The notes: a model not told the origin generated them from the sequence alone. Counted from the first letter of the stretch, positions 28,034 to 35,880 are shown. The stretch: DNA of 35,880 nt from Arthrobacter sp. SO3 (GCF_020532825.1 NZ_MQTS01000231.1:56280-92159); one strand, 5' to 3'. Numbers and translations are program-made.

Positions 28034-30763
28034 TTATCCGTTGTGCCCGTTGTGCCCGTTGTGCCCGTTGGCGTCCCTGGCGCCGGGGGCGGCCGCCAGG
28101 CTGCGGCGCGCGGCAGCCCGGGGTCGTTTGGGGCGGCGAAACATGCGGCGGACCAGGGCCAGACTTTCTCCGACGTTGATGGTGGGGAGGTAGGCCCTGG
28201 TGACGGCGTTTGCGATGGCGGGCAGCGACGCAGTGTCCGGATAGAGCATGTAGAGAGGTTCGTAGCGGGGCTGGAACTTCGCTTTGAACGCCAGCAGGGA
28301 TCTGAACCCGTAGACCGGTTCCAGGTTTGCACCCAGCCAATCGAGAAGCCGGTCCAGGCCGCCGGCGGTCTCCGGGCCCGAAGGCGCGGGATGGTGCAGT
28401 TCGTCCGGGTTCACCCGGGCCAGGGGCGCGCCGGAGAGGCTGATGAATTGGCATCCTTCGTCCTTGAAGCGGAGCGCGGCGGAGGCAATGAGGAATTCGA
28501 TGCCGGCACGGAATCCGGTGCTGCGGCGACGCATGTAGTCCAGGGTCCAGCCCTGGATGATGCCGTTGCGGTAGACGGGCAGCCAGGACAGGACAGCGTG
28601 GACCCTGTGTTGGCCGTCGATGGCGAGCAGCAGACGGACATCGGGGTCGTTGAGTTCGTCCAGGCCACCAAGGGTGAACCCCATCTCTGGCATCTTCTGG
28701 TCTGCCACCCATTCTTCGGAGATTTCCTGGATCTGGGCCAGGACCGAGAAGGGTGCGGTGGCGTATGTCGTCCACTCAGCGCGTATCCGGGCCTTTGCGG
28801 CGTTGTTCATAGCGGTGCGGATGTCCTGGAATTTCTTTCCCCTGAAGGACAGCGAGTCCAGCGGCAGGACGGTCTCCTGTGCCACCTGGACGGACCCCCA
28901 GCCGAGGGATACGGCGTGGTCGCGCAGGTCCAGTGGGACGGAATAGAAGCACGGTGTCCATCCCTGGCCGGTGCAGAACCGCGTGAACTCCACGAATGCG
29001 GCTTTACCCTGGGACCCGGGCCCGACAGGTACGCCCAGTGTCAGGGCGATCCCGGCGATGACACGGTAGGCGATGAAGACCTCACCGGTTGAGGAGAACC
29101 AGTAGCTGTTCCCCGGCCACGTCGTCATCCAGGACAGGTTGCTGCCCTCCTGTGTTTTGAGTATTTCCCGCGCGCGGGCGGCGCCGGCATGGTGTTGGAT
29201 CAGGGCCGGGCGCAGGAACGTCTTAAGGACAAGGACGGCAGTCGTGGCCCAGAAGATCACGCCGATGCCTTCGTACAGCAGAACCGCCGCAGTGCTTTGG
29301 GGGAAGAACGCCGGGGAAACGTCCAGCATGTATCCCAGTGGCAGGAACCTGTCCGGAATGTCGGCCAGGAGTTCGGCGGCTCCGGGAACGGGCGTGAAGC
29401 CGCCGGAGAGGGCCAGCCCCGCGAGCAGGTAAAACGCCCCGAGGACCGCCCCGACGGTAAAAACCTGTGACGCCAGCCGGGTGTAGGCGCCCGGCGGTAC
29501 CGCCACTTGGAAAAGTGGCCGTGCTATCAGCAAGAGAATGCTGAGGGCCACGGGCAGCAACAGCGGCAACACCAGGCTGACTGGATGTGAGTAGCCCAAC
29601 GCTTCCATGGTGGCGATTCCCTCGACGGCGGCGGTGTCCGGTGCCGCCTGGTAGAGGACACCGGCAATGGTGATGCCGGCCAGTACGGACAGAGCCAGCT
29701 GGATCAGCAGGGCACCGGCCCAGGCGAAGCGGCGTCCACGGCGAAGACCATCCGCGAGCAGCAGCAACAGGAACGATGGGAGGATCGCCATGAAGAGGCC
29801 GCCGGCCCCGGCACGCAGCTGCAGTTGGGCGGCCGCGCATTCCTTGGCCTGCCTAGGGTCGGCGCAGAGGCCCTGGAGTGTCTCCGGGTCTAAGGGCTGG
29901 ATGTTGGTAAACAGAAAACGCAGGACCGACAGGGGCCCGGCGGCGTGCGGTGTCAGGCCGGCGACGACGGGGCCGATGGCCGAGACCGCCACCAGAAGTG
30001 CGATCAAAACGCGTCCTTCATGCCGGGAGCTCACAGGACGGCCGAACCGGGGACGTCTGCCGAGCAGTACCGGGCCAAGGAGGGTGCCGGTACCTGCGGC
30101 GCCGAGCCTGACAAGGTCGGCGAATCCGCCGCTGTAGAGAGCCAGCAGTATCAGCAGGGCGAAGACCACCAGACGGACACGACGCCGCCACAGGGTCGGC
30201 ATCATCGCCGTCCCCGCCATCGTCGCCCCGGTCATCAGTGCACTGGGGCCAAGGAACACGTGCCCGCTCATTTCCTGGGTCCAGGTCCCCATCGTCTGAC
30301 GTGCGACGGCCAGGAACCCGAGAGCGGCCGCAATTCCGAGGATTTGGGGGACAAGAGCCGCCGCGGCGAACCGCAAGCTACCCATTCGGCGTTCAAAAGC
30401 CAGGCCGACGGAGAAAACCACGGCGCTTCCCAGAAGGTAAGCGGCCAGGTTCTGCGCCCAGAGGCCGGAGGTCAGCAGCGCCCACCAGTGGCCGGGCACG
30501 GAGTTCACCGTCGCTGCCACATGTGGCCGGAGGGGTCCGGTCGGGCCGGTGATGAGACTGGACGAAAGTGCACCCGCAGCCCAGAAGGCCAGGACAAACC
30601 CCACCGTCACCGGCGCGGCACGCAGTATTTTCAAGAGCCTCGGGCCGGACGATGCCGAGTTCGCTTGATCCGGCGGCAGCACTGGCAAGAGGTTTCCTTT
30701 CAGGGGGTCGGCATCAATACGCGCTCCAGAAGGTGCCCGAAGGTTGGTGGTCCACAGGCTCAC
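28034..30763 (-). CDS. Aminoacyl-phospholipid synthase-like membrane protein (rhomboid-like N-terminus, DUF2156 C-terminus)
   Basis: A 909-residue protein if it starts at GTG 30763. That codon has no ribosome site; TTG 30688 or GTG 30682 behind AAAGGA is as likely and would remove about 25 residues. Residues about 50-260 look like a rhomboid fold (WWALLTSGLW, FERRMGSLRFA, GPSALMTGATMAG). The GxSx serine is present, but the usual histidine of the later helix is not seen, so protease activity is doubtful. More helices follow to about 520. Residues about 535-850 match the DUF2156 domain of MprF/LysX-type lysyl- or alanyl-phosphatidylglycerol synthases (NSYWFSSTGEVFIAYRV, YMRRRSTGFRAGIEFLI, FKAKFQPRYEPLYMLY). 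The probable role is moving an amino acid from tRNA to membrane lipid. The C-terminus is a GHN tripeptide repeat. Confidence 0.85.
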   Translation of the reverse strand: MSLWTTNLRAPSGARIDADPLKGNLLPVLPPDQANSASSGPRLLKILRAAPVTVGFVLAFWAAGALSSSLITGPTGPLRPHVAATVNSVPGHWWALLTSGLWAQNLAAYLLGSAVVFSVGLAFERRMGSLRFAAAALVPQILGIAAALGFLAVARQTMGTWTQEMSGHVFLGPSALMTGATMAGTAMMPTLWRRRVRLVVFALLILLALYSGGFADLVRLGAAGTGTLLGPVLLGRRPRFGRPVSSRHEGRVLIALLVAVSAIGPVVAGLTPHAAGPLSVLRFLFTNIQPLDPETLQGLCADPRQAKECAAAQLQLRAGAGGLFMAILPSFLLLLLADGLRRGRRFAWAGALLIQLALSVLAGITIAGVLYQAAPDTAAVEGIATMEALGYSHPVSLVLPLLLPVALSILLLIARPLFQVAVPPGAYTRLASQVFTVGAVLGAFYLLAGLALSGGFTPVPGAAELLADIPDRFLPLGYMLDVSPAFFPQSTAAVLLYEGIGVIFWATTAVLVLKTFLRPALIQHHAGAARAREILKTQEGSNLSWMTTWPGNSYWFSSTGEVFIAYRVIAGIALTLGVPVGPGSQGKAAFVEFTRFCTGQGWTPCFYSVPLDLRDHAVSLGWGSVQVAQETVLPLDSLSFRGKKFQDIRTAMNNAAKARIRAEWTTYATAPFSVLAQIQEISEEWVADQKMPEMGFTLGGLDELNDPDVRLLLAIDGQHRVHAVLSWLPVYRNGIIQGWTLDYMRRRSTGFRAGIEFLIASAALRFKDEGCQFISLSGAPLARVNPDELHHPAPSGPETAGGLDRLLDWLGANLEPVYGFRSLLAFKAKFQPRYEPLYMLYPDTASLPAIANAVTRAYLPTINVGESLALVRRMFRRPKRPRAAARRSLAAAPGARDANGHNGHNGHNG
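28040..28067. repeat. Three tandem 9-bp repeats at the 3' end of the DUF2156 gene
   Basis: Three copies of GTTGTGCCC plus a partial, in frame, giving the C-terminal NGHNGHNGHNG. The number of copies can change by slippage without loss of frame. Confidence 0.8.
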
Positions 30764-31384
30764 GGCCCAAAATCGAGGTGTCGACTTCGTGCATCATATT
30801 CATAGTGGAGCGGCCGGAGCGCACGCAAAATCCACCAATTCGGGATCAATCACGGCTGCTGCTTCAGAGAGGAAGCATCAGGTGACGTCGCGGAGGCAGC
30901 ACACTCAGAGAAACTGGGGTCAGCAGCGGACGCGCCTCTGGAATGCCGACAAGGAACAGCCGCCGCAACCGGATACGAATGCGCGGATGATTGTCGCAGG
31001 CTCTGGTTTCGACCAAATACATTCCTTCATTCTCCGATGCCTGGCTGGGAGCACCATGAGCATCAACCGCGATCGACGCGCGGGAGCGGCAGGGCTGGGG
31101 TGGTTTACGGCCGCCGGACTTTATGAGGCGCCGCGCGATACCCCGCACAAATGGCGAAGCTCCGGTCAAATAGCGGTTGACCGGAGCTTCGGTCCATTAT
31201 GAGTGGGGGAACCTTGACGTTCGCTGGGAAAACCAGCCGAGCTTCTCGTAGGTGTCCGGGGGGCTGACCTTCCGGTCCCTCGCGGATCGGCCCGGGGGCT
31301 TGGCCGGGGGGGCGGAAGACCCTGTCAGCGGATGTTTGCCCGTGGTGGAGTTGAACGGGGATCCTACGGAGAATCGAGCAGCCC
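30764..31384. other. 621-bp region without a convincing gene
   Basis: It separates the DUF2156 gene from the cytochrome b operon and has lower GC than its surroundings. Long frames on both strands lack protein-like composition. A 48-codon frame at 31056-31202 (plus) has GGGAG before its ATG but overlaps a strong hairpin. A TTGACG at 31214-31219 lacks a matching -10 box. Confidence 0.5.
31156..31190. terminator. Isolated perfect hairpin
   Basis: 14-bp perfect stem (31156-31169 with 31177-31190) and a 7-base loop. No recognised gene ends here on either strand. It may end an unannotated small RNA or small gene, or protect the cytochrome operon from read-through. Confidence 0.5.
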
Positions 31385-31552
31385 ATGACTGGATGGCTAG
31401 TAGCAAGCCTTGGCACGGTTGGTGACGGAACGTATTTTGGCTGGGACGGCTTCACGATCCAGTCAGGAAACCTGATAGTGATCGTCGTGATGATCATCCT
31501 GTTCGTTCTGGCCCTGGTCCTTCCCTTTCCCGGCGGGAAGCGGCGGAAATGA
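31385..31552 (+). CDS. 55-residue membrane peptide, first gene of the cytochrome b operon
   Basis: A gene starting at ATG 31385 and ending TGA 31550-31552, overlapping the ATG of the cytochrome b gene by 4 bp (ATGA). The peptide has a short polar exterior part (MTGWLVASLGTVGDGTYFGW), one hydrophobic helix at about 30-48 (LIVIVVMIILFVLALVLP) and a basic tail GGKRRK. A weak GGAG lies 13 bases upstream of the ATG. The size, single helix and coupling to a cytochrome b gene suggest a small stabilising subunit, in the manner of the small Pet subunits of cytochrome b6f. No homologue is recognised from sequence. Confidence 0.7.
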   Translation: MTGWLVASLGTVGDGTYFGWDGFTIQSGNLIVIVVMIILFVLALVLPFPGGKRRK

Positions 31553-32274
31553 GCGCCCACGCGACACCGCGGCCCGGGATACCGGCCGATGAAACTGACG
31601 CCCACACCTGGACCGGCAGGGCCCGCCAGTGGCTCTTGAAGAAGCTTCCTCCGGACAAGCTCTTGCCCGAGGACCAGCCAAGCTACGTGGCGTCCTGGGC
31701 GTACGTCTTCGGCATGGGGGCCATCGCTTCCCTGCTGTGGATCATCATCTCCGGAATCGTGCTGGGACTGAACGGACCCCAGTGGTATCACGTGTCCTCG
31801 CTGGGGAGCTTCGTCAACAGCACCCATTTGTGGAGCGTGGAACTCTTCTTCATCTTCATGGTGGTGCACCTGTGGCTGAAATTCTGGATGGCGGCCTGGC
31901 GCGGGGGCCGGGTCCTGACCTGGATCACCGGAGTGCTCTCCTTTGTCGTTTCCATCGTGGCGGCCTTCACCGGGTACCTGCTCCAGACGAACTTCGATTC
32001 CCAGTGGATTGCCTTTGAAGCCAAGGATGCGCTGAACGCGGTCGGGGTAGGCGCCTGGTTCAATGTGGCCAACGTCGGGCAGCTCTTCGCCTGGCACATC
32101 ACGCTATTGCCCCTGGCCGTAGGTGCGGTGGTGGTCCTGCATGTCCTGCTGGTCCGGGTCCACGGCGTTGCACCGCCGCTTGAGGCCGCGGAGTCCGACG
32201 CCCAGCTGCTTCACCACCGCCCGGAGTCCACCCAATCTCCGGAGTCCACCGAATCCCGGGACGCAGTGCGATGA
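31549..32274 (+). CDS. b6-type cytochrome b (N-terminal domain only)
   Basis: A 241-residue membrane protein with the four-helix heme-binding core of cytochrome b. Two heme ligand pairs are in place: H93-x13-H107 (STHLWSVELFFIFMVVHLW) and H183-x14-H198 (WHITLLPLAVGAVVVLH). The 14-residue spacing in the second pair is the cytochrome b6 / menaquinol type rather than the bc1 type. Helices lie at about 50-72, 95-115, 122-145 and 180-205. The C-terminal tail after 210 is acidic and His/Ser/Glu-rich. It ends ATGA-overlapped with the next gene. There is no Rieske or cytochrome c gene in the window, so the electron partner is unknown. The role is probably quinol oxidation or transmembrane electron transfer. 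Confidence 0.9.
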   Translation: MSAHATPRPGIPADETDAHTWTGRARQWLLKKLPPDKLLPEDQPSYVASWAYVFGMGAIASLLWIIISGIVLGLNGPQWYHVSSLGSFVNSTHLWSVELFFIFMVVHLWLKFWMAAWRGGRVLTWITGVLSFVVSIVAAFTGYLLQTNFDSQWIAFEAKDALNAVGVGAWFNVANVGQLFAWHITLLPLAVGAVVVLHVLLVRVHGVAPPLEAAESDAQLLHHRPESTQSPESTESRDAVR

Positions 32275-33224
32275 CCCGGAAAAGCAGCAGCATCTCCTGG
32301 CGGAAGACGGACGACCTTGCCAGCCGGCCCTGGACGGGCAGCGTCCGCGAATATGACCTGATCAAGGAACTGATCATCGGTGTCGTGGTCGTCGGCCTGC
32401 TCGTGCTTGGCGTTTCCGCCATCTTCGGGTCCCCTGATGAGCCCAGCGTCAGCCTCAAAGCGTGGGCCACGGCCGCTCCGGCGGATTTCGTTGCCACCGC
32501 AACAAAGGAACTTGCCGGAACCAGCGATAGCGCGGGCTACGGGCCGCCCTACAACCCAACGCCGGACGCATCGCAGAAGATCGGCCCCGTGGACCTTCAA
32601 AGCCTCTCCGGCGTCCGCCTTCCGGTCGACAACGGCAACGACTTCGTGATCGCCCCGCTGGCGACGCTGCCGTCGCCGCCAGCCGACCTGGCACTCTGGA
32701 CGGCCGCCACCGACCAGCAACGCTCGGACTGGGCAGCTGCCTATTCCATCGCCCTTGCTGCTGCTCCCGACAACGACCCCGCCAAGGTCGCCGACGGCGA
32801 CTACGGCCCGGCCCCGGCGCTGACCGGGGCATTGCTGGACATGGCCCGCCAGGGCAGTCTGGACGGCGTGCTGCAGAACGGCGGAAACTTCTACAACACG
32901 GACTACACGCGAAGCCTCCTGTTTCTGGGAGACGGCAGCTATTTCCCTGGTCTTGCGGCAAGCCAGCACCTCTCCGGGGATCAATGGGGCGTGATGAACG
33001 AAACCGGCGATACTCCGGGGCAGTCCTGGCTGTGGCTCTTCTCGCTCCTTTACCAGGTGGAACCGTTCAAGTCCGCAGCTAATGCCGACGCCCTGGTCGT
33101 CGTGACGATGCTCGTGCTCACGGCATTGCTGACCTTCCTGCCGTTCATCCCCGGTCTCAGGTCGCTGCCACGGAAGATCCCTCTTCATCGTTTGGTCTGG
33201 AAGGACTACTACCGCAATCGTTGA
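32271..33224 (+). CDS. Membrane-anchored partner of cytochrome b, unknown family
   Basis: A 317-residue protein overlapping the cytochrome b gene by 4 bp, so presumably made with it. It has a cytoplasmic lead (about 1-30, with RPWTGSVREYDLIKE), one helix at about 33-53, a roughly 200-residue outer domain, and a second helix at about 274-293 followed by a basic end (RSLPRKIPLHRLVWKDYYRNR). There are no cysteines, so no heme c, Rieske cluster or disulfide. The segment QSWLWLFSLLYQVEPFKS before the last helix is placed like the PEWYFLxxYAILRS region of cytochrome b C-terminal halves, but the PEWY itself is lost. It may be a rebuilt subunit IV; I recognise no family. Confidence 0.82.
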   Translation: MTRKSSSISWRKTDDLASRPWTGSVREYDLIKELIIGVVVVGLLVLGVSAIFGSPDEPSVSLKAWATAAPADFVATATKELAGTSDSAGYGPPYNPTPDASQKIGPVDLQSLSGVRLPVDNGNDFVIAPLATLPSPPADLALWTAATDQQRSDWAAAYSIALAAAPDNDPAKVADGDYGPAPALTGALLDMARQGSLDGVLQNGGNFYNTDYTRSLLFLGDGSYFPGLAASQHLSGDQWGVMNETGDTPGQSWLWLFSLLYQVEPFKSAANADALVVVTMLVLTALLTFLPFIPGLRSLPRKIPLHRLVWKDYYRNR

Positions 33225-33256
33225 GTCTGCCGGCAGGCCAGGGCGCCGGACACAAG

Positions 33257-33288
33257 ACTGCCCGCCGATCCAGTGATCAGCGGGCAGT
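33257..33288. terminator. Terminator between the cytochrome operon and the MMPL gene
   Basis: Outer stem ACTGCCCGC/GCGGGCAGT (33257-33265 with 33280-33288), one C-A mismatch, an inner GATC/GATC stem and a 4-base loop. It sits between convergent stops and can act in both directions. Confidence 0.75.
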
Positions 33289-33307
33289 TGCGTGCCGACG
33301 GCGGACG

Positions 33308-35851
33308 CTAGCGTGCGGCGACCGTTTCAGGCTCAGCTTCGGGTGAGGCAGCTGCGGCGCGGGCCGGCTTGCGCAGCTTCGCGCCTTCAACGTCCACGTC
33401 CGGCAGGATGCGGTCCAGCCAGCGCGGGAGCCACCAGGCCTTCTCCCCGAGCAGGTACATCACGGCCGGGACGATCGTCATCCGGACCACGAACGCGTCA
33501 ATGAGGACACCGAAGGCCATCGCGAAGCCGAGCGGCCGGACCATGTTCAGATGCGAGAAGATGAAGCCCGAGAACACGCTGACCATGATGATCGCAGCCG
33601 CGGTGACCACGGCGGCAGCGTGGCTGAAGCCCGAGCGGACCGCATGCTTGGCCGGTTCGCCGTGCATGTAGGACTCGCGCATTCCCGAGGCGATAAACAC
33701 CTGGTAGTCCATCGCCAGGCCGAACAGCACGCCGATCAGGATGATCGGCAGGAAGCTCAGCACGGCGCCCGGGTTCTCGACGCCGAAGATGGTCCCCAGC
33801 CAGCCCCACTGGTAGACCGCGACGACGGCGCCGAAGGCGGCAGCGAGCGAGAGCAGGAATCCGCCGGTGGCCAGCAGCGGCACCCAGATGGAGCGGAACA
33901 CAAGCAGCAGCAGGATCAGCGAGAGGCCCACCACGATCGCCAGATACGGCGGCAGTGCGTCACCGAGTTTGGTGGACACATCGACGTTCCCGGCGGTCTG
34001 TCCGGTGAGCCCGATGCTGACGCCGGTGCTGTCTTTGATCTGGCCCTTTTCGGCGCGGAGTTCGGAGACCACCTGCACAGTGCTGGCGCTGGCCGGGCCT
34101 TCGTTCGGGATGACCTGGAACACCGCGGTGCGGCGGTCCTCGCTAAGGGCCAGCGGCACGGCGGCGCTGACGTTCTGGGTCCCGCGCAGGATGTCCGCGA
34201 CGTCGAACTGCTTGGCCTTCGCATCGGCTTCGCTGAGTCCGGCGGGGAGGTCGCCCACCACGATGATTGGGCCGGTCATCCCCTCGCCGAAGCTCCGTTT
34301 GGTGACGTCGTAGGCTTTGAAGGCCGGCGAGGAGACCGGCTCGGAGCTGGCGTCCGGCAGGGCGAGCCGGAGTTGGCTGGCCGGGAGCGCCAGGACACTG
34401 AGCAGCACCACACCGGCCAGCAGGGCCAGCCACGGGTGGTTGGTGACGATGCCGCCCCAGCCGTGGCTGCTGCGGTATTCGTCTTTGGCGTGGTCCTCGG
34501 TTTCGTGGCCCGGAGCGGCATTGTGCTTGTCCGCCTTGGCCCAGGCCCGCTTGGAGATCAGTTTCCGGCCCACGAGCGAGAGCACGGCCGGGGTCAGGGT
34601 CAGGGCGACGACGACGGCGACGGCCACCGTGGCGGCGGCGGAGAGTCCCATGACGGCCAGGAACGGAAGGCCCGGGACGACGAGGGCAGCGAGGGCGATG
34701 ATGACGGTCAGGCCGGCGAAAAGCACGGCATTGCCCGAGGTGCCGGTGGCCAGCGCCACGGACTCTTCGGGGTCCATGCCGGAGAGCAGCTGCCCGCGGT
34801 GGCGGTTGACGATGAACAGGGAGTAGTCGATCCCGACGGCGAGGCCGAGCATCAGCGCCAGCATCGGGGAGATGGAACTCATGTCGAAGGCCCCGCTCAG
34901 GGCGAAGGTGGCGCCCACACCGACGGCGACGCCGACGACGGCCATCAGCAGCGGAAGCCCGGCGGCGACGAGGGTCCCGAGCATGATGATCAGGACCAGG
35001 GCCGCCACGGCGATGCCAAGGATCTCGGCGGTGCCAAAGAGTTCGGAGATGTCCTCGCTGATTTCCTTGCTGGGCAGCGCGGTCACGTTGGCGGCGGAAA
35101 CCTCCTTGACGATGTCCTGGACTTCCTGGCGGACCTCGGGCTTGAGCCCGTTGATGGAGGTCTTGAACTGGATCTGCGCGATCGCAGCCTTGCCGTCCTC
35201 GGAGACGAAGCGGAGGCCCTTGGAAGCCTCCAGCTGGCGGGTGCCCAGGGCCAGCTTGGCTTCGCCGGCTTTCAGTTCCGTGGTGCCGGCGTCGATCTTG
35301 GCCTGACCTGCCGCGAGTGCTGTCTTCTGCTGGCCTAGCTGTGCCTCAATCGCAGCGGGCGGTAGTCCGGCGGCCGTCATCTGCTGTTCGGCAGCGTCGA
35401 TCTTGGCCTTTCCTGCGGCGAGGTCGGCGGCAGCCTGGTCCAGCTGGGCCTTGCCGGCAGCGGACTGCTCCTTGCCCGCGGCGAGGTCTGTGGCCGCCTT
35501 GTCCAGCTGCGCCTGGGTGGCAAACGGGTCAACCGTGCCCTGGACCTCCGGAAGGGTCTTGAGCTTGGCGAGGGCAGCCGTGACGGCTTCCTGGCCGGCC
35601 GGGCTGAACCGGGCGTCGTTGGCTTCGAACACCACGCTGGCGGAACCGCCGGATGACGAGGGGAGCTCGCGCTTGAGCTTGTCCGCCATCTGCTGGGTTT
35701 CGGTGCCCGGGATCTGGAAGTTGTTGGACAGGGTGCCGTGGAAGGCGGCTGCCGCGCCACCGACGGCGACCAGGACGGCAAGCCAGACGGAAATGACGAG
35801 CCAGCGGTGACGGTAGGAGAACTTGCCGAGGCGGTAGAGCAAAAGTGCCAT
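33308..35851 (-). CDS. MMPL/RND-type transporter
   Basis: An 847-residue RND-superfamily exporter of the MMPL type. One helix at about 15-37 is followed by an outer domain that contains an Ala/Lys-rich heptad-like repeat (about 110-215, with units such as DLAAGKAKIDAAEQQ) likely to form a long coiled coil. A helix bundle follows (about 270-430, with GLAVGIDYSLFIVNRHR carrying the family's Asp-Tyr proton-relay pair), then a second outer domain (about 480-600), and a second bundle with GLAMDYQVFIASGMRE (about 715-730). Proton-driven export of lipids, drugs or envelope components is expected; the substrate is unknown. Start ATG 35851, with no strong ribosome site visible. The upstream region lies outside the window. 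Confidence 0.93.
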   Translation of the reverse strand: MALLLYRLGKFSYRHRWLVISVWLAVLVAVGGAAAAFHGTLSNNFQIPGTETQQMADKLKRELPSSSGGSASVVFEANDARFSPAGQEAVTAALAKLKTLPEVQGTVDPFATQAQLDKAATDLAAGKEQSAAGKAQLDQAAADLAAGKAKIDAAEQQMTAAGLPPAAIEAQLGQQKTALAAGQAKIDAGTTELKAGEAKLALGTRQLEASKGLRFVSEDGKAAIAQIQFKTSINGLKPEVRQEVQDIVKEVSAANVTALPSKEISEDISELFGTAEILGIAVAALVLIIMLGTLVAAGLPLLMAVVGVAVGVGATFALSGAFDMSSISPMLALMLGLAVGIDYSLFIVNRHRGQLLSGMDPEESVALATGTSGNAVLFAGLTVIIALAALVVPGLPFLAVMGLSAAATVAVAVVVALTLTPAVLSLVGRKLISKRAWAKADKHNAAPGHETEDHAKDEYRSSHGWGGIVTNHPWLALLAGVVLLSVLALPASQLRLALPDASSEPVSSPAFKAYDVTKRSFGEGMTGPIIVVGDLPAGLSEADAKAKQFDVADILRGTQNVSAAVPLALSEDRRTAVFQVIPNEGPASASTVQVVSELRAEKGQIKDSTGVSIGLTGQTAGNVDVSTKLGDALPPYLAIVVGLSLILLLLVFRSIWVPLLATGGFLLSLAAAFGAVVAVYQWGWLGTIFGVENPGAVLSFLPIILIGVLFGLAMDYQVFIASGMRESYMHGEPAKHAVRSGFSHAAAVVTAAAIIMVSVFSGFIFSHLNMVRPLGFAMAFGVLIDAFVVRMTIVPAVMYLLGEKAWWLPRWLDRILPDVDVEGAKLRKPARAAAASPEAEPETVAAR

Positions 35852-35880
35852 GTCAGTGCCGATCTGGGGAAGGGGTGGCG

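Noticed and set aside
28040..28067. Short direct repeats considered as a CRISPR remnant
   Set aside because: 9-bp units without spacers and in frame with a coding sequence; a minisatellite fits better.
30744..31202. 152-codon open frame upstream of the cytochrome operon
   Set aside because: No ribosome site, irregular composition, and it contains a long hairpin. Only the last 48 codons have a ribosome-like sequence.
33551..35338. A 595-codon open frame opposite the MMPL transporter
   Set aside because: Antisense shadow; Asp/Gly/His/Gln-rich low-complexity peptide.

Overview
The window looks like chromosomal DNA of a high-GC actinobacterium of the Micrococcaceae (Arthrobacter/Pseudarthrobacter type). 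The reasons are the GC-rich third positions, frequent GTG/TTG starts, several starts placed 6-7 bases after a -10 box, and gene order partly shared with Mycobacterium (phosphomannomutase, purine nucleoside phosphorylase and LpdA-type reductase near each other; maf next to a biotin carboxylase). No tRNA, rRNA, CRISPR array, insertion sequence or prophage was seen.

Layout. 1-3453: nitrite assimilation. The start of a probable uroporphyrinogen-III methyltransferase gene (siroheme supply) overlaps nirB by 4 bp, and nirD is divergent from nirB rather than downstream of it. A GlnR-like box lies between them. 3472-8955: a pmmB-type sugar phosphomutase, a leaderless Rrf2 regulator, purine nucleoside phosphorylase, a flavoprotein disulfide-reductase homologue without its redox cysteines, and a hypothetical gene. 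9036-11942: aldehyde dehydrogenase, HemG-like flavodoxin, acidic hypothetical. 12008-14418: a patch of small membrane proteins with remnants, short on recognisable genes. 14482-20322: a lipoprotein, then a tightly packed nitrate assimilation operon read leftward (narK, nitrate reductase, FAD/[2Fe-2S] partner). 20611-22023: an MHS-family transporter with a candidate tandem operator and a 19-bp-stem terminator. 22106-25575: glutamine-amidotransferase-like protein, acyl-CoA carboxylase alpha subunit, Maf. 25730-30763: a membrane esterase, a decayed inverted paralogue of it, and a large aminoacyl-phospholipid-synthase-like protein with a rhomboid-like N-terminus. 31385-33224: a three-gene overlapping operon around a b6-type cytochrome b with no Rieske or cytochrome c gene. 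33308-35851: an MMPL/RND-type transporter.

How the genes work together. NarK brings in nitrate, the molybdoenzyme with its flavin/[2Fe-2S] partner reduces it to nitrite, and NirB/NirD with siroheme reduce nitrite to ammonium. GlnR-like 11-bp-phased boxes in front of both nirB and narK suggest shared nitrogen control although the two loci are about 11 kb apart. The esterase and the DUF2156 protein may form an opposing pair that removes and adds aminoacyl groups on membrane lipid.

The best candidate for an undescribed system is the cytochrome b operon at 31385-33224: a 55-residue single-pass peptide, a b6-like four-histidine cytochrome b, and a cysteine-free membrane-anchored partner whose last helix resembles a degenerate cytochrome b C-terminal half without a PEWY motif.
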